Shown here one piece after another: positions 46,850 through 57,025 of a DNA stretch of 61,790 nucleotides (the first letter of the stretch is position 1; each line of letters begins with the position of its first letter). Made by a program: the position numbers and the translations under genes. Source of the stretch: Dimorphilus gyrociliatus (Eukaryota; Annelida; Polychaeta; Dinophilidae); the NCBI GenBank assembly GCA_904063045.1, contig CAJFCJ010000124.1, positions 27,233 to 89,022 of the forward strand, written 5' to 3'. Below the pieces are notes generated by a model. It had not been told where the DNA came from. It was given only the letters and a program-made list of their open reading frames with translations, and did not search any database.

Positions 46850-48010
46850 AGAAGAACTATACGGAGAGATGCAACGGATATAAGCCGGATAACCCTGCCC
46901 GAATGAGTTTCACTCATTTCGTTCGTCTACCACTGGGCCCGTATAATTAATGGCCACCACGAAACGACTAGTTTTGGTCATGTGCCCAAGTTGAAGACTC
47001 CAACATGTTAACTAACGTTATACTTGTAAACGCGGTGTTACTATTTGAAAAACCTCAGTTCAGAGACTGAAGATTTTATCATTCGTTCTAGGCTATTTTA
47101 TCCATATCACATCTACCCAAGAAATAACTATATACACTTTTTATACGAAATACATTAATTACATTTTTATTTGATCTTTGTCAAATAGATATTTCACTTA
47201 TCAAAGCATCTTTCATTCCTTCATACTGGTGTTTTATAAAATCAGGGTTAGGGTTAGGGTTAGGGTTAGGGTTACGAATTTCATTCACTTTTCCTTTTGA
47301 AATAACCCTATAAATTCTCAATGGGATCAACATCTGGTGAATTACGGAGATCATTCTCCTCCTGCCTCAGCCTCATAAAGTTCTCACCAAATTTCTCCCT
47401 AAATATTGGAAAAATTGTTCCGTGGATTCGGCGTTGGGGTTAGGGTTAACCATATATGCATATTTTTGTCGGCACCTTTATATATATGCTAGATGAACTT
47501 ACTTGAGTTAAGCTTCTTCAGTATCGGAATATATCGGAAAAAGGAGAAGGAGACGACGAGTTTGCCGGAGAAAGAATGTTCAACATATGCGGAAAGAATT
47601 TCATTCTCTTTTCAGAGTAGTTTCAAGAGTGGAAGACGCCTGCCTTCATAAACATTCAGTGTTCAAATTAACTCAGAAGAAGAAGAAGAAGAAGAAGAAG
47701 AGATAACGATTAGATTTCTCACAAAACACTCCACCTCTCTTCCTTCAAACACAACGAACGAAGAAGAATTGAAGAAGATAATATTGAATCATTCGCTTAC
47801 CGTAAATTCCGTAAAAAGGCGGCTTAAACAGCTAGATTAGAAATGATTATAACTGTTGAGACGAGTTTCCCAAATCTTTCGTTAGTCAACAATGATTAAG
47901 CGTTTTCCGGGAGACGATGAGAAAGAAAAGGCCGTTAGTTCAATTATGTCCTCGAAGAATTCTTTGAAGAGACAGAATTGTTATGTAAGTCTGTATTTCT
48001 TCATTACGCC
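46850..48010 (+). repeat. Segmental duplication block, copy 3
   Basis: Near-identical to 36281-37520 for long runs, from the sequence behind the A-type stop through the telomeric arrays to the M-I-K-R-F-P-G frame (47892). About 230 bases at 46610-46840 are specific to this copy. The AAG tract and the next segment are shorter than in copy 1. Confidence 0.85.
47244..47274. repeat. Interstitial telomeric array (TTAGGG)n, about 5 units
   Basis: The longest array in the window, one unit longer than the equivalent in copy 1 (36684-36708). Confidence 0.9.
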
Positions 48011-48209
48011 GAAGGATTTTGTTGAGTTTAAACAAAAAATGACTCTTTCATTATTCAAAATTTCATCATCATGGCAATCAATCCTTAATGTTGCAGTACT
48101 AACATATATACTTTATTGTATATTGAGATATTTATCATGGTCAAATTCCACTCCTTTGTACGGTATCAAAATTTTGTTGAATGACAAAAACAATCGGTTC
48201 GTTTCTCCT

Positions 48210-48674
48210 TTTAACCCTGATTTAACCAATTCTCTCATCAATATTTTGCTTCGCTTCCCGTATCATCCTTTTTCACGTCTGTTTAATCCTCTATCTTCCG
48301 TCAACGTTCTCAGATAATTTAGTAATAGTAATAGGCAGACAGAGAGAGACAGAGAGAGAGAGAGAGATGATTAAAGAGAAAAGAAAATTTCTCATTACCG
48401 CTCGCCCTACCGTAGACAACATAGAAATGAAGATGATTATCTTTCTCGTTCAACAATAGTCGAAAGATATCGTTGAATTGCCAAGGCGCTTCCTCACGGA
48501 CGTCTTCAACTGGATTGCGTGAATATTGACTGGAATAAGAACGGATTGCTTTCTTTCATAGTGGAGATTAATTCCATCATATTCGATATTCAACGTTTGC
48601 AGCTTTGGAATATGGAAGAGAAAGTGGATAAAGAATTCATAGGAGAAGAATGAGAAGATTTTTCCATTTTTCAA
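48210..48674 (-). pseudogene. B-type caspase-like remnant (copy B4)
   Basis: Minus-strand fragments: part of the last exon near 48240-48315, the exon-3 equivalent near 48400-48500 (N-E-K-D-N-H-L-H-F), and a short large-subunit-like piece up to 48674. The exons are no longer joined by usable splice sites in one frame. It faces the A4 gene, repeating the divergent layout. Confidence 0.55.
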
Positions 48675-49019
48675 CTGTAATTTTCATGGATGGAGTTTCT
48701 CTGGCGAAACTCGTCTATGGATATTTCACTATTAGAACTGCAATACAAGTTTTAATCGTCTAGGAGACTAACGCTGTCCAACATTCTGTCAAATTGTTGT
48801 TAAATAATAGTTCTGCTTATTTACAATTATACTGCTTTGATATCAGGTCATAAATAGATAATCATATAATTTCTCATATTTAAAATCAGGGATAGCTGAA
48901 GTTGAGTCATCGGTTGATATTATCAATCTTAGCACTCGGTGTTTGGATTACGTGTAATACAGTACCGGAGGCAAATGACAAAGAAGCGGCTATCGTGACC
49001 TAGCACTATCCATTTCAAG

Positions 49020-49842
49020 ATGCAGGCTTCCTTCCATCCATTGGATGTTTTACCGTTAGGAAGAAAGAGGAAGGGCGTCTTTTTGACAATTGCTAATCCC
49101 TTCGAGTTAACTGAAGAACAGGGAAGATATTGCAACAACGTAAACTCGTTCTTCCGCCAAAGATTGTGCAAGATTGAAAACATGACGAGTAACGATCCGA
49201 TTGAAATTCAAAGAAAGCTCCAACATCTAACACTCCAATATCATCCCAATTACATGTTCATCTATTTAAAATGGAAAGGTCAAGGACAGCATTCGTTTCT
49301 TTATGGTACTGATTACAATCGTTTAGTGGACGGAATGGACGTATCCGTAAATGAGATCATTTCCATTTGTAACAGGTATTGCAATCCTACCAATATTCTC
49401 CTATTAGCCGATCTTATTAATCCAGGTAGTAGTAGTTCTTTGTTGCTATATTTTTGTAATAGGGGGAATCTTAAGATATGATCAATTGATTGATTGATTG
49501 ATAAATGACTTTTTCCGTATTCTTCCAGATTTCATTAATATGGGCTATAAAATGACGGGTAAACAAAGTAGTATACCTTCTCTTCCCGACGGAAGATGCT
49601 ATATCCAAATTTGCAATGTTGCTGGTGAGTAGAGAGAGATTTTTTTTGCAGTTCGTAATCTCTCTCTCTCTCTCTTTATAGAATGTAGCCGCCGTACACC
49701 ACTTTTACGTAGTCTTTCAACTGCAATTGAAACGTACAATGGAGATTCGTTAACTGATCTTCTTGATCAATTTGCGCAGGATGTGGAAGAAGATTATGAG
49801 ACACTAGGTGGAAACTTATTGTCGCTGCCTGTCCTCTTCTAG
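49020..49842 (+). CDS. A-type caspase-like protein (pseudocaspase A4)
   Basis: Exons 49020-49425, 49529-49624 and 49682-49842, in phase 1, giving about 220 residues. The N-terminus is almost the same as that of A3 (MQA-FHPLDV), while the middle is closest to pseudogene A1, suggesting gene conversion or recombination among copies. The core motifs repeat (K-G-V-F-L-T-I-A-N, Y-L-K-W-K-G-Q-G-Q, F-L-Y-G-T, L-L-L-A-D-L-I, G-R-C-Y-I-Q-I-C-N-V-A). The catalytic residues are replaced as in A2 and A3. The C-terminus differs from A2 and A3 (ends L-P-V-L-F). Confidence 0.8.
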
Positions 49843-50674
49843 TAGAGGAAGAGAGTTCGTAGAAAGGTGTTGCAAAGGATTTTCTGTAGAATACGAATTA
49901 GGCGGACGAAAGACGCAAGAATGATGCCGATTGATTGGTCAAATTTCTTCATCGGAACCTAGCTAAAAGAGAAGAAAATGATATAAACTATCTGCTAAGT
50001 CTGCTGTCAGGAGAATTCTTCTACGTCATACATCATGTTATATAGCAAAGGTAGAATCATTCAGTGCGTAGCAATCTTCGGAGTTTGGTAAACTTCTCCT
50101 TTATATTGTTTTGTGAATTCAGAAGAATTTCTTAGAAAATAAACATTTATCTTGAAATGTAAACATTTTGTAAACGCTTTCATATTATCGCTACACTTCC
50201 GATGCGGGGTAAAAAAAATGCGGTGTCCATATTTGTTTTGTTCTATCTTTCGAATGTTTCGAAGTAAAAAGTTTCCATCTTTTTAATTCAACTAGAAATT
50301 CCTTGATATCCTCGTTGTATCGATGAAGAGAGGAAAGTTTTTCAATAATCGTAGCCTGAATGGAAGAAGAAGAAGAGACGGAATTTAAAAAGGAAAAATC
50401 TCTGACGAACGAATTATTGAAGAAGATAAAACGGAATCATTCACTTACCGTAAGTAAGGGAAAAAGCCGGCTTAAACTGTTAGAGAAGAAATGATTACAA
50501 CTGTTCAGATGAGTTTGTAAAATCCTCTTCCGGGATTCGATGAGAAAGAAGAAATATCAAAAAACCTTTTCGTCCAATTATGTTCTTAAAGAATTCTTTA
50601 AAGAGACTGTATCCGCCCATTCAACGACTAACGCGTTAACCGCCATTTCAGCACAGCAATTCCTAGAATAAAGT
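49843..50674. other. Non-coding stretch with duplicated fragments
   Basis: The stretch 49990-50100 matches 41680-41790, and 50340-50620 is a decayed copy of the end of the duplicated block (CGTAAGTAAGGGAAAAAGCC, then the degraded M-I-K-R frame). No intact gene. Confidence 0.6.
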
Positions 50675-50756
50675 GCAGTCGTGGCCGAGTGGTTAAGACA
50701 ATAGACTAGAAATCTATTAGGAAATGCCACCACTGGTTTGAATCCTGTCGATAGAA
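50675..50756 (+). pseudogene. tRNA-Ser pseudogene
   Basis: Matches the two tRNA-Ser(AGA) genes through the A box and anticodon arm. The D stem, variable arm and 3' acceptor are mutated: the acceptor end reads CGATAGA instead of CGACTGC, and the B box is GGTTTGAATCC. The acceptor stem therefore cannot pair fully, so it is probably not functional. Confidence 0.85.
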
Positions 50757-51013
50757 ACCCTAATTAATAATTGGACAAGGGTTCCATTTTCTAATGTTTC
50801 TCTTAAAGATTCTCTATGATTGATAAAAAGCGTATTGTTAAATATCTATTTTATTTGAATAATTGATTATTGAAATTTCAACGAGGTTTGTTATTAATTT
50901 ACTGTACTCTATCATAAATTATTTCATTTCTTAAAATATTTAGTTTCTTACCGCAAATTCAATATGTGAAGTTGATCATATCGGTAGTGAATTTACAAAG
51001 CTGTAACTAAAAT

Positions 51014-52870
51014 ATGAATATAAACTATCTTCTTTATCTTCAAATCATCAGTAAGTATGGAGGATTAACAAAAAGTCCTCTTCTTTTTCTATTATAAAAA
51101 ATTCAATATTTTTCAGGTATTTTCTCTATTCCATCAAAATCTACAACAAATTTAGCATTACAAAAGCCCACCTATCAAAGTACTACGTATTTTGACGCTA
51201 GACGACCCTATCCAGCCTACATGGCAGTTGACTTGCCCGTGAAATACGGCACAGTGGCTGATCACTATCATTGTTCTATTGCCAATACAGAGTTAACAAG
51301 ATACAGTTGGTGGACGGTAGATCTGGGAGCTATTTATCAAATACACAACATCTCTGTAGTTAACTGTTGCGAAGACACTTGGGGTAAGTTTTATCATTTT
51401 CATTCATTCATTCATGCTTTCTTTCTTGTATGTTCCATTTGCCTTTTTCTTCCTATTCCTTCTAGCTCATCATACAAAAGACTTTAATATTTATGCGGAA
51501 AAGTTCCCGAATCATGAAGATAAGAAGTATTGCTCAAAACATGTTGGACTTTTACCTCCCGGCTGCAATACGAATCAATACGTAAATTATATTTGTGAAC
51601 CAAACGTCACTGGATCGTTTCTTACACTACGCCAATATGTTACTAATAGTATCTTTAGTTTTTGTGACGTTCAAGTGAACGGAGAGTACATAGAAGACAG
51701 AGGTCAGTTTTCATTCATTAGTTAAAATATGATTTACCATTCTTTCAAATAATCTCTCCTTTCTCTCTCTCTCTTTCTCTCTATCTCTCTCTTTGTCGTT
51801 AAAGATTATACTCTTCTGAATTTGGACGGAATGAGTACTTTCACTGAAGGTACTATCAACAATTTAAAAGATAATGATTTAAGTACAATTTTCAATGCCG
51901 AAAGTTCAACGGAAGTGTTTTTCCGTTTGGATTTTAAGCAAACTATGCAGATATTCGGTCTATTAGTGACAAACACAAAAATGGAATGTAAGTAATATTT
52001 CGAAAATCTCTAGTTGCAAGTTAATCCTATGTCCATTCTTCCTCAGATTTGGAAAAGGATTTTATCAATGTCTATGTATCGATAGATCATAATCCTCACA
52101 CGCTTTTCAATGCCAACAATTCGTTTATCTCGTATAATTTCACATCAGAAGCGGAAAGTAATTGGCCTACTCACACCTTTTTCAATGAAACATCTATCGA
52201 AGGAAGATACTTGCTCGTGAATATTCACAATCCATCTATTCAAAAATCCACTTATAAATTAGCGATTTCCGAATTGGCCATCTATGGTAGGATTGTTAAT
52301 GAACAACGATGTAAGCATAGAATAAGATTATTACTCAGTCGTTAGATTAACGATAATAATCCGCCGTTTTTTAATAGATAATAATCGACGCATAACAAGT
52401 ATTAAAAAGAATGGCGTCGAATTGAAGTCGCTGTTGACCGACAACGTCTATCTAAATGACGGAGTTGGAGATAAAGTAGATATGATTGAAGACGATGAGC
52501 TCATCATCGTTTTAAACGAAAAGACACTGATTGATACCATTTGTATAACATGTTGGTAAAATTACAAACAAAACAATTAATCAAACTATTTAGGTAGAGA
52601 AGGAATAAATTGGAATTTTTAATAATTTCAGCCTTGAATACAGTAAAGACGAACGGATACGTGATTAAGACTGATGATCTGAAAGACGGTGTCCCTATTG
52701 AAAGACAAATCATTTTACACGGAGATTTCGAGACATCGCAAACAAACTGCGCAAAATTTGAAACAATATTCATAAACGGTTTAAAGATCATTTCAAAAAG
52801 TTCTCATTCCGTTAGCGAAATTGATTTGGGCGTTGAACAAGGTTTGTTAATCAGTTCTCTAAGATTTTAA
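51014..52870 (+). CDS. F5/8C (discoidin)-like secreted protein 1
   Basis: Seven exons: 51014-51050, 51117-51383, 51466-51702, 51805-51987, 52047-52310, about 52369-52551 and about 52631-52870. A signal peptide precedes A-L-Q-K-P-T-Y-Q-S-T-T-Y, then A-V-D-L and W-W-T-V-D-L-G-A-I-Y-Q-I, then I-S-V-V-N-C-C. This is the signature of F5/8C-type or fucolectin domains, which bind carbohydrate or lipid. The second half (F-R-L-D-F-K-Q-T-M-Q-I-F-G-L-L-V-T) repeats the same pattern twice more in diverged form. It has no transmembrane segment, so it is presumably secreted. The donor near 52551 is uncertain and the last exon may continue further. It is nearly identical to the copy at 53633. Confidence 0.75.
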
Positions 52871-53632
52871 TCGTATTTTGTCTCTTTTTATCATTACTCA
52901 TATACAAATTTCAAATGAACCGTTTTTCGCAAAAAAAAATCCACAATATTAGCCATTTAGAGACACTTTTTACATAAATTGATAGTAAAGTTTTTGCTAA
53001 TGTAGAATGATGTACATTACACGAAAAATCTTTGAAAGGCAGTTGGTGTTTTTCTACTTAATCCTTTGTTGGAGGTTGATACTAATGATAGAATTCATTG
53101 CTGTTGAGCAATATTGAACTGAATATGACTGAATTATGATTGAAATAGAGAAGATTGCTGGTCAATAGGAAAAATAATTACAAAGACTGGTTGTGTAATA
53201 TCAAAAAACTAACGTAGTTAGGGTAAGGACAAATTTCCAACTATATTCTTTGATTGATGTAAGAGAAGAGAGAAAGAGAAAGCGGGAATAGGTAAGAAGT
53301 GATCTAAATGTCAGAATGAAAACTAATCGAATGAACGATGTACAAATGTGATAATTGTCAAGAAAAACCCGAACAACAAAAAGACAAACAAGTACGTTTA
53401 AAAAATTAGATTCAACGATTAATCTCAATATTCAAATTTTCATTTTTCCACTTTATAACATGTTTTCTTCAGACTTAATTATCTTTATTGATATTGATCA
53501 AACTCGCTTAAAAGCCAACAATAAGATTAGTTTGTCATTTCTAAATTGTTTGCGGTTGATGAGTCAAGTTGTCGGATATGGACATGAAATGTATTCTCTT
53601 TCTTCACATATTCTGTAAGAGGTTTGATAAAG
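52871..53632. other. Intergenic stretch between the two F5/8C genes
   Basis: Not shared with the sequence upstream of the first copy. No gene seen, apart from the promoter presumably needed for the second copy. Confidence 0.4.
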
Positions 53633-55648
53633 ATGTGTATCTTTTTACTTGTAACGGAGTTTATCGTAGGCGTCTTCATTATCTCAGTAAGTTCTTCAGT
53701 GAATCTGGCACACGGAAGGCCAGCCTATCAAAGTACTACGTATTTTGACGTTAGACGACCCTATTCAGCCTATATGGCAGTTGACTTGCCAGTGAAATAC
53801 GGCACAGTGGCTGGTCAGTATCATTGCTCTATTGCCGATAAAGAGTTAACAAGATACAGTTGGTGGACGGTAGATCTAGGAGCTATTTATCAAATACACA
53901 ACATCTCTGTAGTCAACTGTTGCGAAAACTCTTGGGGTAAGTTTTATCATTTTCATTGGGGTCGACAGAAAACGTCCACAAATGAGAAATTTCAAGACAA
54001 AAATTTGGATTGAGAAATGGTTGGGCAAAAGAAAACAGCAACTGATTTATACTTAGCAGGGTCTCCTCTAAGGGTTAGGGCTAATGGAAAATGTTAGGTA
54101 CAGATAAGGGCTGGGTTAGGGTTAGGGTAAAAGCACTGATTTGTGGACGTTTTCTGTCGTATCCATTTTCATTCATTCATTCATTCATTCATTCATGCTT
54201 TCTTTCTTGTATGTTCCATTTGCCTTTTTCTTCCTATTCCTTCTAGCTCATACAAGAGATTTTAATATTTATGCGGAAAAGTTCCCGAATCATGAAGATA
54301 AGAAGTATTGCTCAAAACATGTTGGACTTTTACCTCCCGGCTGCAATACGAATCAATACGTAAATTATATTTGTGAACCAAACGTCACTGGATCGTTTCT
54401 TACACTACGCCAATATGTTACTAATAGCATCTTTACTTTTTGTGACGTTCAAGTGAACGGAGAGTACATAGAAGACAGAGGTCAGTTTTCATTCACTAGC
54501 TAAAATATGATTTACCATTCTTTCAAATAATCTCTCCTTTCTCTCTCTCTCTTTCTCTCTATCTCTCTCTTTGTCGTTAAAGATTATACTCTTCTGAATT
54601 TGGACGGAATGAGTACTTTCACTGAAGGTACTATCAACAATTTAAAAGATAATGATTTAAGTACAATTTTCAATGCCGAAAGTTCAACGGAAGTGTTTTT
54701 CCGTTTGGATTTTAAGCAAACTATGCAGATATTCGGTCTATTAGTGACAAACACAAAAATGGAATGTAAGTAATATTTCGAAAATCTCTAGTTGCAAGTT
54801 AATCCTATGTCCATTCTTCCTCAGATTTGGAAAAGGATTTTATCAATGTCTATGTATCGATAGATCATAATCCTCACACGCTTTTCAATGCCAACAATTC
54901 GTTTATCTCGTATAATTTCACATCAGAAGCGGAAAGTAATTGGCCTACTCACACCTTTTTCAATGAAACATCTATCGAAGGAAGATACTTGCTCGTGAAT
55001 ATTCACAATCCATCTATTCAAAAATCCACTTATAAATTAGCGATTTCCGAATTGGCCATCTATGGTAGGATTGTTAATGAGCAACGATGTAAGCATAGAA
55101 TGAGATTATTACTCAGTCGTTAGATTAACGATAATAATCCGCCGTTTTTTAATAGATAATAATCGACGCATAACGAGTATTAAAAAGAATGGCGTCGAAT
55201 TGAAGTCGCTTTTGACCGACAACGTCTATCTAAATGACGGAGTTGGAGATAAAGTAGATATGATTGAAGACGATGAGCTCATCATCGTTTTAAACGAAAA
55301 GACACTGATTGATACCATTTGTATAACATGTTGGTAAAATTACAAACAAAACAATTAATCAAACTATTTAGGTAGAGAAGGAATAAATTGGAATTTTTAA
55401 TAATTTCAGCCTTGAATACAGTAAAGACGAACGGATACGTGATTAAGGCTGGTGATATGAAAGACGGTATCCCTATTGAAAGACAAATAATTTTACACGG
55501 AGATTTCGAGACATCACAAACAAACTGCGCAAAATTTGAAACAATATTCATAAACGGTTTAAAGATCATTTCAAAAAGTTCTCATTCCGTTAGCGAAATT
55601 GATTTGGGCGTTGAACAAGGTTTGTTAAGCAGTTCTCTAAGATTTTAA
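53633..55648 (+). CDS. F5/8C (discoidin)-like secreted protein 2
   Basis: From the third exon (about 54247) onward this is nearly identical to the gene at 51014, introns included. The N-terminus differs: signal peptide MCIFLLVTEFIVGVFIISVS and the start of the domain lie in one exon (53633-53936), while copy 1 has an intron between them. Domain motifs are the same (A-H-G-R-P-A-Y-Q-S-T-T-Y, W-W-T-V-D-L-G-A-I-Y-Q-I). Intron 1 holds a 206-bp inverted-repeat element (53958-54163). Expected role: secreted lectin-like recognition protein. The ligand is unknown. Confidence 0.78.
53958..54163. mobile_element. Short inverted-repeat transposon (MITE) in an intron
   Basis: Perfect 21-base inverted repeats at 53963-53983 and 54139-54159, flanked by a 10-base direct repeat CATTTTCATT (53948-53957 and 54164-54173). 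The paralogous intron at 51395-51404 holds this 10-mer once, without the element, so it is the empty site. A 9-11-base duplication is typical of Mutator-like elements. The interior is non-coding and contains GGGTTAGGG units. There is no transposase, so movement would need a partner in trans. Confidence 0.85.
54113..54128. repeat. TTAGGG-type repeat inside the MITE
   Basis: GGGTTAGGGTTAGGGT within the element interior, with two further partial GGTTAGGG units nearby (about 54072 and 54093). Confidence 0.85.
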
Positions 55649-57025
55649 TTGCTTTTTTTTATCATTAACTCTTATTAAATAATTGAAATATTTATCATAC
55701 ACATTATATCATATAATGAGTAAATGTCTGGTTTGTTAATCGTAACATTTAAAAGAAAGATCATGTTCATTATGATTTTACTGGAAATAGAGAAAGAGCT
55801 AGTCATAGAATTAAAAGAACAAATGAGATATTGATAAACGTAAGAATTGAATTTTTATCCTAATGATAATCGGTAACCTTTAATAGGTAACGACAAACTT
55901 TTGTATGTAAGTGATTATGTAAATATTGAACTGTATATTGAGATAAGTTAAAGATAGAGAATTTTGGTAAATTTTCCAAGAGAAATTGAATTTTTGTTGA
56001 ATGGAAAAGCTATCAAATTGGATTTGATGCTGTTTTCTCGTTTGAAATGGGTAAGTAGCCTTTTTTTCTTAATAGAGATTTGCCCTAATCAAGAAAGAAG
56101 ATGGCAGTAACATTCGCAATGACGTAGCGATAATATTGCCGAGAAGAATAACATGATAGATTGGATAAAGGGGAATAGCGAGCTGTTTGATTTGAATAAT
56201 TCATTTCATTCTTTCATTGATGAGTTTCGAAATGTTTGTTTGAATAAATGATGGAATAATATTAAAATGGTATTTGGTGATAATTTGTCGTACAAAACAT
56301 GCTGGCAAACAATGGAGAAAATGAAAGGTGCGCCATCTGTCTCTAATAAAAAGAAAAACTTTTTTTTAACTGCCGTAAGAAGGTGGAAAGAAAGATTTTT
56401 AACAGAGTATGTGCAATATACATGTATACTGTATATATACTGTATATGTAGTAGTAATAGATTATCGTTAATCCGTTTTAAACTAAACGAGAAGGTAAGT
56501 TTGTTAACAAACTTTTGACCGTTAATTTAATACAAACTAACTGGATTAAGGCCGAATTTTTAAACTATTCCCTAGAAAAGCGTGGGCAGTGTACTTTGGT
56601 TAAGGGTGACGTAAAAAGTTGATACTAATCCTTTTCATATTAGGAAACTAATTAATTAGAATATTAATTAAGATGGTTGCGCAGAAATTAATTTATTCCA
56701 TCACTTAAAGTCATTCCAACTAAACTATTCTTCGTTATCACTTACAAATCTTCATCTTTATCTTCTTCTTCTTCTTCTCCTTCTCCTTCTTCTTCTTCTT
56801 CTACAGGTAAACTTTTCTTTTCGACTAACTTTCAAAAAGAAGGATGACAGGGGAGCGGGGCGGGCTGAACGGGCAGGTAAAATAGTCTGTCAATAGATTA
56901 ACAATTAAGACGGCCAACAATGTGGGATAAATGAACTGTATGATAAAACTCTACTGTGGAAACGATAGAAAAAAAGGTTTGGCTAGGGAATTTGAATCAT
57001 TTACCTTTCAGAACTTGTGAAAAGC
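55649..57025. other. Intergenic stretch, possible exon fragments
   Basis: Near 55970-56160 two short open pieces can be joined by a usable intron (R-E-I-E-F-L-L-N-G-K-A-I then R-F-A-L-I-K-K-E-D-G-S-N). They look protein-like and may be a remnant of an F5/8C exon or of an unrecognised gene. The 83-codon ORF at 56267-56518 has no support. A TTC/TCC tract lies at about 56760-56800. Confidence 0.3.

Noticed and set aside
47892-48317. 141-codon frame starting M-I-K-R-F-P-G as a complete gene
   Set aside because: Only the first 30 or so codons are conserved among block copies. The remainder runs over antisense B-type remnants, so I treat it as part of the duplicated block.
38036-49842. Active caspases
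   Set aside because: No S-H-G and Q-A-C-R-G pair could be found in any frame or exon of the cluster.
56267-56518. 83-codon ORF as a gene
   Set aside because: Composition is that of non-coding DNA with TATA repeats inside, and nothing similar is known to me.
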